Origin: Chiua virens
Lineage: Eukaryota; Basidiomycota; Agaricomycetes; Boletales; Boletaceae
DNA length: 64,000 bases
Assembly (NCBI GenBank): GCA_019787685.1
Contig: JAHNUO010000002.1
Span: 1,302,001 to 1,366,000, forward strand
Direction: 5' to 3'
Shown here: piece by piece, positions 20,368 through 30,574 of the stretch
Layout of the letters: every line of letters begins with the position of its first letter
How positions within the stretch are numbered: position 1 is the first letter of the stretch
Made by a program: the position numbers and the translations under genes
Notes under the pieces: generated by a model
The model's input: only the letters and a program-made list of their open reading frames with translations
Database searches by the model: none
Told to the model about the DNA's origin: nothing

Positions 20368-23300
20368 TCAGGAAAAGTACATAAGCCTCGCCATATTTGC
20401 GTGCAATGGCTTGAAACCCTTTCGGAAGGTCTCCAGGATGCCTTCTGCGTGAGAGGAATCAGCCTGCGTAGCAGAGTCGGAGAAATCTAGAGTCCCCTGG
20501 GGATCGTAGTGATTCTTCGCGCGGCTACAGACGATGTCCGCGTCTATAATAACTTAAGCTAACGTTTCACGGGAAAGAATGGAAAACGTACAGTACACCG
20601 GCGCAGGGATGGATACCGAGCGAGTGGAACGAGCGTACACGTGGCAAAGAGCGAATGACAGAGACTGGAGACTATCCGCACTACAAACCGAGTCAGATGT
20701 TGTACCAAACGGTCTCAAGCGGTCTCTTACTTGAATTTGTTGTCATCGTGAAGAACATTGTAATGAGCAGGGCGACTGGTACCAAGTAAACCTCCATGGC
20801 TTTGCAGATACCAATCGAATTCGGTGGGATGGGCGATGACCTTGTCGACAACCGTTCCCGCAGGACAGTTGCCACTCCTGTCGCCCTCCCGCGGATCCTT
20901 CGGGAAGAATCGTATATGATGTCGTTTCGCGACGACGATGAAGGTGATCTTGGGACTGATCTTGAGTTCCCCGCACGCGGCTGAAAGAAGGGGTGAAGAA
21001 AAGTTCAGTACGTTGAAGGCAGTACATACCTTTCAATGCATCGACTTCTGAAGGGAACAAGTCAACGAGGTACGAGTAAGTCATGTAAGAACACACCTTC
21101 GTCTAAGACTTGTTTGAATTGACCCTCCGAAACACCATCTGATTCAAGGTTAGGCCGGACGAAAGAACATTTAAGGGAGCGAACCTCTGAAGAATATCAG
21201 ACGTGTGGGGGCAACATCCGCCTTCTTCTCCATATCTTTCCTGTACCCCATGTACAGGGTCAAAACATGCTGAAGGCCTGGTCAGTCGCTGTCAGTGACG
21301 ATTCAGTGAACCACACAACTTTAGCCATGTCCTTCAGATCTTCAATGATCTCTTGGCGAGATTTCTGTACACGGCTGGTTGCTACGTACTTGGCCGAGTT
21401 CGAGTCTACATTTCCGACGAGGGCCGTAAATGACGGGCGGCCGTCTGAGCCAGGTGCGGGATGAATGACGTCGGCACCTGATTGATAAACAAGTAAACCC
21501 TCCGTTACCGGAAAAAAAAAGGAATAGCTTACCCATCACAATTGTTGGATTTCGAGGGTCAGTCAAAACAGCAACCGACAGGGGATCGGGAATGGTGTTG
21601 ATTCCTCCAAGTTTGACATTCATCCTTAATAGTGTCAGGATTCGCTCACCGTCATACCACGGGATCCAACTCACTTCAGGCAGACATTGGCAAAATACTG
21701 TGGTTTTGCACGGAAGCATTTCGAGCTTTTCAAACATTGGGTCGCTACCCCAACCTTGAAATGATAAATTTAAGTTTGTAGCCAAAGAGGGTGCTTGTAC
21801 GACACGAACAGAAACGTCACCAAAGCTGTGCGTAGGTTGATCAGTTGACGAATGGTGGAAACTAATAGTAACTTACTGTTTAACTGCAGTGTAGATGTCA
21901 TCCCCATTGTCAGGGAGCACCACGACAATGAGGTTCGGCGGCCCACCGTTCTTCTGGACGCACTCGCTTCCAGCTGTACGCAATTGCTACAAAGCCTCGT
22001 AAGTCTTCGCAATTCGAAGTAGGTGTCAGAAGACCGACATCAGCAATACTACCTTGGCCACTCCGCCAGCTGACCGGTGGGGCCCGATCGTGGACTGTGA
22101 TCCCTAAGCAAGATCAATACGTAACGATATATAAAAAAGGAAACAGGCTAATGTAACTCACCAAGTGCGCTACAGCCACTCACTAAGCCATCAACCAAAT
22201 CTTTCGCTGTCTGCGCGTTAAACCTTTGTTGTCTTTCAAAGATGACAACTATCCAGCGCTGAATGGTAACGGGTTGGAAGAATTGCTTGTCAATCCTGTT
22301 TAACCGTTGGATATTGGAAACTCATAGAAGTTGAATCCAAAACGCACATATTCCACGCGCCATCTCGGGGAGTCTGTATTACAACGTTAGGAGTATGTGG
22401 TGAGGTATGAACAGTTTAACATACGATAGTCGGCTGCCGACTGTCGCGACCATATCTAAGCATCGGGGGCACCAAGACTCGCGCACTGACGTTGAGTGGA
22501 CCAGCTGCCTCGTCGACAGCCATTCCAAACAAGCGTACATATTCGGATTGGCCGTACGCAAGAACCTGGATAAAGTGTGAGAAGACAGACAATAAGTCGG
22601 AAGTCAACCCACTGAAAGCCCGTTTATTATGCTTTGGAGACGATCCTGAGGTTTCTTGGTCGCAAAATCGAGAACATCTTTGGTTTTCTCAGGAGGTACC
22701 TGCTTACGCATGATCTGGCCAGGCGGAACCGTGCATAGTTCCAATGGTAACAATGCTCCGGATCCAACCTGCGTCGAGTTAGCAGAAGAAAACATATATG
22801 AGAAGAACACACCTCGACACACATGATGTCGGGATATCGTAATGGGCGGTTCAGCACAGTTTGGAAGTATTGGGCTACCGTCATCGTGGGACCATCTCGT
22901 ATACTGAAACTCAATGCTGACGCCCCTGCGTTACTAAGCTTCTTGACTACTCGGGGAGCCTTCCGCGCTTCCCAGTGGATCGCTTGAATGCGAATCCCGG
23001 TGATAAATCGTTGTAGCCGAATACGCTCTCGTTCAGGCATGCCATGCTGCGGGCTCAAGATGCTGGCAGACTGGCCGGGCCTGCCAAGGAATTCCAAGCA
23101 GAGATCCACCAGCGAACCTGGTCTGTACATGGTCCCAGTGGAGATGTCGACATTGACGAGCAAGCGTCCAATTGCGGGCCTTACGGACTGGAAGTACCCT
23201 CGCCAAAGCACTAGGCCACCGCCAATGGTTTTTGTTTCTCGATCAGTGAAAAAGGACCTAACATTGAAGGGATAGTTCATTGTCGGCTCCATGCGTACAA

Positions 23301-24226
23301 CCACATTCAACGCCTGAGCAGGTTTAGTAATAATGAACGTTATTTTCACGTGTGCTTACGGTCAAGGCCGTCGTAACATCATTATCGTGGGACTGCTGGC
23401 CCAGAATAAAACGTTGCAAGACCCTATCAAAATGGGTATCAATACGATGGATGAAAAACAACCTCAAACGATTACTCTGGGTTGATTGTGGCAACCTTTG
23501 TGAGCCTGATCTTATACACACGCGGTCCACGACCACTCGTGTTCTCGCCTGGACTACCACGTCTGGCTTGATCAGATAGGCAGACGTCGAACTTGAAGTG
23601 GGGCCCCAAGGTTCGTCGATACCTTATAGCAGGAATGGCGCAAATCACATACCTCTTGGCTTTCGGTACTAGGGCTGAAGGGGAGTTCTCGTGGAGAAAA
23701 CATGTTTTTCCGTCCGTCATATACCGCAGGGGGAGTAAAGACATCGGGAGCATCAACCGTTTGCAGATGACGGATTAACATCATGTTCAACCTTGCAGGC
23801 AAGGTTTTCTCGGAAGGGGAGATGACTATGATAACAATTGAGAACGACTGGCGAGGTTGAATCTAAGTGGACCGAACTCACCAACTAAAGTTGCCCACCA
23901 CCCACGAATAACACACATACCATCAGGACAGTAAACCAGAAAGATGATGTAGCACGAGGCGCACCATCATAGTGATAGATATAGTTCTCAGGGGCTGTTA
24001 TGCTAAAGACGTTGGCCAAGACGTTAATCTGCCTCCCAGCAGTGCCATAGCCCGATCGCCGTACCCCCACTGCTTTGACATGAGCACTTGGGAGTGCCCC
24101 GGTCGGGGTAGCTGACGAGGTTGCTCGAGTGGCTGCGCCTGGTGGTCCCCCTCGCGGGGGGCCGCCACGCGCCACGCCACCGCGACCACGACTGCCCCTG
24201 GCTCCTGGATCACCTCGCGGAGGCAT
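20368..24226 (-). CDS. Argonaute (QDE-2/AGO type), tandem copy 1
   Basis: Small-RNA-guided silencing effector, cytoplasmic or nuclear. An N-terminal RGG-rich tail ([15 protein letters not shown]) precedes the N domain, L1, PAZ, L2, MID and PIWI, all in order over about 20 exons and all in frame where I followed them. MID keeps the 5'-phosphate pocket residues: Tyr and Lys in IYTAVKHFGDV, Gln in VATQC, Lys in CLKMNVKLGG. PIWI keeps a full catalytic set: Asp in [10 protein letters not shown] (about 21470), Glu in [12 protein letters not shown] (about 21350), Asp in [13 protein letters not shown] (split by an intron at about 21150-21190), and Asp in [14 protein letters not shown] (about 20540). 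The tetrad is therefore DEDD, expected to support slicing. A 3-nt exon (23882-23884) is likely. TATA-like promoter about 100 bp upstream. Confidence 0.95.
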
Positions 24227-24320
24227 CTTGTTTCAAATCGCGTTTCAAAGGGTAGGTAGGGAAGAGAGATCAATGGGAAGATGGAAGACGGGGTGAGAGT
24301 GTGAAAGGGGACGGTTTACT

Positions 24321-24336
24321 GTTCTTATACCTCGCT
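24321..24336 (-). promoter_or_regulatory. TATA-box-like element of Argonaute copy 1
   Basis: On the minus strand this reads AGCGAGGTATAAGAAC, with GTATAAG about 100 bp upstream of the ATG at 24226. The identical 16 bases occur at the same place before copy 2, although the surrounding sequence has diverged, which argues for function. Confidence 0.5.
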
Positions 24337-25608
24337 AGTGAGTTGGAACCCAACAGTCGCCAACTTGGTTGTACATATTTTGCGTTCCATATATAACGTA
24401 CATGCTGCGGTCTTATCGATTGATACATAAATGCAAGCACGATATCTACAATCGTACGGTGTCTACCTCGATAAGGAAGTCCTCGTACAAGTTTCAACCA
24501 GCTTATGATCGATCACAAACCACGCAGTCTGTCATCTCACGCAAGCCCAGTTCGGACATAGAAAACATACATATGACTCGGACTTTTCCCTAGCTTCCCA
24601 GGGAAAATTGGTCATAGCAAGGGTACGCGAATCGGCAGGTGTGAACCGAGAGGTGGCGCGTCGGATTTCGGAAACCTTCGACCGTTCTCTATCGTTCAGC
24701 TTCATCTCTCAGCATCGGACGCTTCGATAGCGCCTACTAACCTTTCTTTTCCATAGGCACACTCAGGGCATTCAAGAAACGGAGGTGTGCACCCATTGCA
24801 CGCATCCCTCACCTCACCCAGGCTACCTAACCTTCTACGTCCCGATGGATTATGCACACACCATCCCCCCTCACCGTGACCATCTGAATGGGTGTGGACT
24901 ACGTGGTGGACCCATCGCAGCATCACCAACTTGATCGAGTACATAGTACGTGTTCAAGTTTTTCTTTTTTCTTTGCTTCTTGTTGTACCACTAATTTCAA
25001 CGTTCGACACCAGCGGACCTTGATGTCCGTCCACCCTCAGATGGTGGAGCCGATCGTCCAAGTTACTATGAGTCTACTATGCCGCTTCCGAGTCGATCAA
25101 GTTGCATGAACTTGAACAGAACTATGTCTTGCAAGTGCGCATTTTTTGAAAGCCATCACTCTTTCTGCTTCCACCTGTCAGTACTCAGGCTCACTGGCAA
25201 TATCCCCAGAAAACCGTTTCAGCATTGTGACGGCACCAGCATCATCAGCATCATCATCACACCACTTTCGTGCCACACACCTAGCGACGACGACACGATG
25301 GAGGACACACCCCGTCAGTGATGACGCAACGTGTCATCCATTGTGTCGCCCTCATTTATCACTTCACTGGCAAGTTCCTGTCTTTTACTCTTCTTGTTTC
25401 CCTGTTCCATTGACTCGTTTCATTTGCATTTACTTTTACTAGTCTTTTTTTTACCTCTGATGATTACCTTGTATTATTATCATGCTTGAATACATATTAT
25501 GATTCCCCCCTTGTCCGTTCCCTTCGTCCCGCTCGAGCTCAACTTCGATATCCTCGTTCGCGCCGGTGTTGCATACTACGGGTGAGGATACACGTAAGGT
25601 TAGGGTTT

Positions 25609-25656
25609 AGACCGAAGGCGTGGTCACGTGAGACCGAATTCGGTCGCCTTCGGTCT
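25609..25656. repeat. Nested palindrome (12-bp inverted repeat around a 14-bp palindrome)
   Basis: Outer arms AGACCGAAGGCG (25609-25620) and CGCCTTCGGTCT (25645-25656) are exact reverse complements. The 24-nt interior contains TCACGTGA (an E-box palindrome), and the perfect 14-bp palindrome GACCGAATTCGGTC overlaps the interior and the first base of the right arm. The GACCGAA motif is therefore present several times in both orientations. It could form a cruciform, bind a dimeric regulator, or be an end of a small mobile element. Confidence 0.6.
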
Positions 25657-25724
25657 TAATCGGACCTTTGGAACGACGAAGCTGCCCCTCCTCCCAGTGC
25701 TCTGCGTCTGCTACTAGCCTCATC

Positions 25725-25900
25725 TTCACATTCAAAACAGCGTCCTTGCCTCATAATATGACAAGCGACTTTGGTATTCTAATCTGTTCCGATCGTAGAG
25801 AATTCAATATGACCAGCGGACACGACGCCCGGACCAGATCGCATCATTCTCACAAGGCTTAGTTTAGCTCCTACCTGGTCACCTGAAAGGTCTCAATAGA
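25725..25900 (-). pseudogene. Remnant of an alpha/beta hydrolase gene (duplicate of the gene at 30575-32491)
   Basis: This block aligns with 30758-30910, which holds the penultimate coding exons of the intact hydrolase. Matching stretches include GCGTCCTTGCCTCATAATATGA (compare GCATCCTTGCCTCCTAATACGA) and GAATTCAATATGACCAG (compare GAATTCGATGACCAG). Small indels and substitutions destroy the reading frame, the rest of the gene is missing, and its 3' end lies 1.2 kb away near 24500. This is what is left of the hydrolase copied together with Argonaute copy 1. Confidence 0.6.
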
Positions 25901-26405
25901 CTGAACCGGTGTCTGACATGAGAACCAGTCTTTAAGAATCGATAAGTTGGACTTCGAGCTCTGACTCGGCAATATGGCGGACACATTTCCGAGGATCACA
26001 CTACTTGGGCCATTCGAGTTCTTGAAGTGTTCCTGAAGTGATGCGCAATGATCCGCGCTCCCAAGCTACTCCGAGTCGTTACGATCCCATTTAGTCCTGA
26101 GTTGAGCGCTCACGGAGCGCCGTTGGCTCTAACTCGAATACCTATGATCCAAATTTCGCCTGCCGAGCGCAAAGTGAACGTTTGACGCTAAGATTAACGG
26201 TTAATTCGTAGACACTCGGGCCTTCCCAAGAGTTCCAATCCGGACAATACAGTTTATATAGTTACATGTAATTTCCCTACGTACACCATATGGTATCGAG
26301 AATGCATGGGGCATATTTACTGAAGGAAAAGGTCCAACGAACAGGACAAGTTGATCAAAGCGAATGGTCTGGCCAACATGCCTCGACCAAATCCCGAGGA
26401 AGGAA

Positions 26406-29400
26406 TCAAGAAAAGTACATGAGAGGCGCCATATTTGCATGCAATGGCTTGAAACCCCGTCGGAATGCCTCGAGTGCGCCCTCCGCTTGGGTGTTATCAA
26501 CCTGCGTAGCCGAGTCGGAGAAGTCCACAGTCCCCTGAGGATCGTAGTGATTCTTTGCGCGGCTGCAGACAATGTCCGCGTCTATACCAACTTTAGCTAA
26601 CGGTCTGCAGCAAAGAATGGATAACGTACAGTACACCGGCGCAGGGATTGACACAGAGCGTGTGGATCGCGCATATACATGGCAAAGAGCAAATGACAAA
26701 GACTGGAGACTATCCGCACTGCAAACCAAGTGAGATATTGTACCAAACGGACTCGAGTGGTCTCTTACTTGAATTTGTTGTCATCGTAGAGAACATTGTA
26801 GTGCGCAGGGCGACTGGTACCAAGCAAACCTCCATGGCTTTGCAGATACCAATCGAATTCGGTGGGATGGGCAACAACCTGGTCGACGACCGTTCCTGCA
26901 GGACAGTTGCCACTCCTATCCGCGTCGCGCGGATCCCTCGGGAAGAATCGGACATGGTGTCGTTTCGCAACGACAATGACAGTGATCTTGGGACTGATCT
27001 TAAGTTCCGCGCAAGCAACTAGAGGATTAAATAAGGAAATTTTCAGGATCATCATGTAAGGACAGTGCACACCTTTCAATGCGTCGAGTTCTGAAGGTAG
27101 GCGAGTCAACAGGGTCCGAGTAGATCATCGAGGAATGTACCTTTGTCCAAAACGTGTTGGAATTGACCCTCCGAAACACCGTCTGATTCAAAGTCAGGAT
27201 GGATAGCAGGACACGGGAGGAAGCGAACCTCTGAAGAATATCAGACGAGTAGGAGGAATGTCGCTAGTCTTCTTCTCAACTGCTTGTCTGTACCTCATGT
27301 ACATGGTCAACACATGCTAAAACGCACGAGTCAGTCGTCATCAGTTACGGATCCGGGGATGAAGTAACCTTAGCCATGTCTTTCAGATCTTGTATGATCT
27401 CTTCGCGAGAATTCTGTACACGGCTGGTTGCTACGTACTTGGCCGAGTTAGAATCTACATTTCCGACGAGGGCCGTGAATGACGGGCGGCCGTCTGAGCC
27501 AGGTGCGGGATGAATGACATCGGCACCTAATCAATAAACGAGTAAACCCTCCATTACCTTTTTTTTTTCAGAAGCAACTTACCCATTATTATTGTTGGAT
27601 TCCGAGGGTCAGTCAGAACAGTGACTGATTGCGGATCGGGAATGGTGTTGATCCCTCCGAGTTTGACATTCATCCTTCGTAGTGTCAGCCTGAGGGTTCG
27701 CTCACCATTATATTACGCAATCCAACTCACTTCAAGCAAACATTGGCATAGTATTGTGGTTTCGCACGGAAGCATTTTGAGCTTTTCAGACATTGGGTCG
27801 CCACCCCAACCTTGAAATGACGAGTTCAGTTTGTAGCCAAAAGAAGGGACTAGTGTGGCACGGACAGTAACGTCACCAAAGCTACGCGTGGTCAGCAAAC
27901 AAATGGTAGCAAGCTAACGTGAGTAACTTACTGTTTAACTGCAGTGTAGATGTCATTCCCATTGTCGGGAAGCACCACGACGATAAGGCTTGGGCGCTGT
28001 TTTGTCTTCTGGAAACACTCGTTTCCAGCTGCCCGCAATTGCTACAAAGCCTTGTGAGCATTCGCTATAAACGAGGCACGAAACTTTTCACTTCAGCAAT
28101 ACGACCTTGTCCGTTCTGCCAGGTAACCAGTGGGTTAGTGTCATTAACTTTAATCCCTGAGTAGCGTCAATATGCCAGGATAACGAAGCAAGTAAACCCA
28201 GACAACTCACCAACATCAGAGCAACAACGCAGCAGACCGTCAATCATGTCCTGCGCTGCTTGCTGGTTGAATCGCTGTTGGCGTTCGTAGATTACAACTG
28301 TCCAACGTTCAATGGTCGCTGGCCGAAAGAAACGCTTATCGATCCTGTTTGAAAGGGAAAGTCAACTATCAGAGACTCGGTCAGATCCAACGCACATATT
28401 CCACGCGCCGTTTGCAGGTGCCTGTGTTATATGTATAAGATCAGGTATCTGTGGGAAACAGAACAGGTCTGAAACCTACGACAACTGGCTGTGGGCTCTC
28501 CTGACCATATCTGAGCTTGGGAGGCGCCAAAACACGCGCGCTGACGCTGAGCGGACCAGCTGCTTCATCGACAGTCATTCCAAACTGCCGTACATATTCG
28601 GACTGCCCGTATGCAAGAACCTGTATTTGCTATAAGAAAATAGACAACAAGGTGAAGAAAGTAATCCACCGAAAGCCCGTTCGTTATGCTTTGAAGACGA
28701 TCCTGGGGTTTCTTGGTCGCAAAATCGAGGACATCCTTAGTCTTCTCAGGGGGTACTTGTTTACGCATGATCTGACCAGGCGGGACCGTGCAAAGCTCCA
28801 GCGGTAACAATGCCCCGGATCCAACCTATGCTGTGTCAGCAGAACAATATATATATATGACGAGCACGCACCTCAACACAGATATTTTCGGGGAATCGTA
28901 GTGGCCTGTTTAGCAACTTCTGGAAATATTGGGCGACAGTCATCGTGGTACCATCTCGCATGCTAAAACTCAAATCTGACGCCCCTGCGCTACTGAGCTT
29001 CTTGACTACTCTCGGAGTCTTCCGGGTACGCTCTCCTGAATACGTGGTCATGATTCTAATTCCGGTGACAAATCGTTGTAGTCGGATGCGTTCTCGATCA
29101 GGCATGTTGCGACGTGGGCTTAAGATGTTGTATTGGCCTGGTCTTCCCAGGAAATCCAAGCAGAGATCCAAGAGCGGTCCTGGCTTGTACATGGTCCCGG
29201 TGGAGATGTCGACATTAACGAGCAGGCTTCCGATCGCGGGTCGGACGGACTGGAAATATCCCCGCCAAAGCACTAACCCACTGCCGATATCTTTGGTCTC
29301 CCGGTCGGTAAAGAAAGATCGGACGTTGAAAGGGTATTTCATGGTCGGCTCCATGCGTACAACTACATTCAGCGCCTGAGAACTCCAATTGAGTGGTAGT

Positions 29401-30306
29401 GGATATACATTCTTGCAGGAACTTACGGTTAACGCCGTTGTAACATCGTTATCATGGGACTGCTGGCCCATAATAAAACGCTGCAAAACCCTAGCAAACA
29501 GTTGGAAACGGTATTAATATGACGCGTTTGATAGCAAAATTAAATGATTACTCTGGATTAATAGTGGCAACCTTGGTGAGCCTGATTTTGTACACGCGTG
29601 GACCACGACCGCTGGTGTTCTCCCCTGGACTGCCACGTGTGGTTTCATCGGATAAGCTGACATTGAACTTGAAGTCACGGCAAAGGTTTGTCAGTGTCTT
29701 ATAGCACGAACGGCAGTATCACATACCTCCTGGCTTCCGGTAGGTCCAAGGGGTAGTTCTCTTGGAGAGAACATGTTTTTCCGTCCGTCGTATACCGCGG
29801 GGGGAGTGAAGACGTCGGGGGCATCAATCTTCTGTAGGTGTTCAATTAACTCCAAATTTAACCTCGCAGGCAAGGTTTTCTCGGAAGGGGAAATGACTGC
29901 GATGGACATCACCAATGATCAGTGGGGGTAGATATGGTCGACGAATGGCGGGCTCACCGACTGAAGTTGCCCGGCACCCACGAATAAACACGCAAGACAT
30001 CATTAGGACAATAAACCAGAAAGACCATACGACACGGGGCGTACCATCATAATGATGAATGTTATTCTCAGGGGTGGCTATGGTAAAGAAGTTGGCCAGG
30101 ACGGACATCTGTCTACCAGCAGTGCCATATCCCGATCGCCGTACCCCCACTGCTTTGACATGAGCACCTGGGAGTGCCCCGGTCGGGGTGGCTGACGCGG
30201 TTCCCCGAGCTGCTGCACTTGGTGGCCCCCCTCGCGGAGGACCACCACGCGCCGCGCCACCGCGACCACGACCGCCTCTAGCTCCTGGATCACCTCGGGG
30301 TGGCAT
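26406..30306 (-). CDS. Argonaute (QDE-2/AGO type), tandem copy 2
   Basis: Paralogue of the gene at 20368-24226 with the same exon plan and domain order: RGG tail (GARGGRGRGGAARGG), N, L1, PAZ, L2, MID, PIWI. The MID pocket is conserved (IYTAVK, GVATQC, YYANVCLK). The catalytic set is DEDD: Asp in [10 protein letters not shown] (about 27520), Glu in SREEIIQDL (about 27400), Asp in [13 protein letters not shown] (split by an intron at about 27185-27240), and Asp in [14 protein letters not shown] (about 26585). No stop or frameshift was found in the exons I followed, so both copies look functional. Differences cluster in the N-terminal RGG tail, the L1/PAZ region and the extreme C-terminus, where specialisation could lie. 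The 3-nt exon is also present here (TCG, about 29958-29960). Confidence 0.95.
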
Positions 30307-30383
30307 CGTGTTTCAAAGGGTTGGAAAGAGAATTCGATGGGAAGATGGAAGTTAGTCAAAGTGTCAAAAAGGGCGATGCTCTT

Positions 30384-30399
30384 GTTCTTATACCTCGCT
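30384..30399 (-). promoter_or_regulatory. TATA-box-like element of Argonaute copy 2
   Basis: Same 16 bases as at 24321-24336 (minus strand AGCGAGGTATAAGAAC), about 85 bp upstream of the ATG at 30306. It is retained although neighbouring non-coding sequence has changed. Confidence 0.5.
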
Positions 30400-30574
30400 G
30401 GTGAATTGCGGAACCCAAGTTTGTCCATGTTTATTATACGCGCGTGTAGATCTTGCATTGTGATGTTATCGATGAAACGGTCGTGCCGAACAGCCTCAAT
30501 GACTGCAACGTAATTGCGTATGTACATTACTATGGGATACTAAGTATCCACCCTTCACCGTAACAAAGAAGTGC

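Larger units (their letters stand above)
20230..24520 (-). repeat. Tandem segmental duplication, unit 1 (Argonaute copy 1 and flanks)
   Basis: This segment matches 26225-30610 throughout: 3' flank, all Argonaute exons and introns, promoter, and the last bases of a flanking hydrolase gene. Landmarks are the paired Argonaute stops (20368 and 26406) and starts (24226 and 30306), spaced 6.04 and 6.08 kb, in the same orientation. The 3' flanks share CCTTCCCAAG near 20233 and 26220. The right edge shares CAGCTTATGATC / CAGCTCATGATC near 24498 and 30591. Similarity is high in exons and lower but visible in introns, so the duplication is not recent enough to be identical. Confidence 0.85.
24521..26224. 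other. Spacer between the two Argonaute copies: inserted or diverged sequence and gene remnant
   Basis: No intact gene is seen in 1.7 kb. At its left edge are the last bases matching the 3' end of the hydrolase gene at 30575. Then come about 1.2 kb (24521-25724) with no match in unit 2, where the corresponding distance is only about 150 bp, so sequence has been inserted here or lost there. This part has a T-rich run at about 24957-24975, a GATCCA-free AT-rich stretch at about 25400-25500, and a nested palindrome at 25609-25656. A decayed hydrolase exon follows (25725-25900). The remaining 25901-26224 shows only weak similarity to the hydrolase interior. I see no terminal inverted repeats or transposase frame. 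Confidence 0.5.

Noticed and set aside
24886..25442. Small ORFs between the Argonaute copies (up to about 98 codons)
   Set aside because: No similarity, biased composition from T-rich and CATCAT sequence, and no conserved counterpart in unit 2.
24521..25724. Inserted spacer as a DNA transposon or LTR
   Set aside because: No terminal inverted repeats, LTRs, target-site duplication or transposase-like frame could be seen. Kept only as unexplained spacer.
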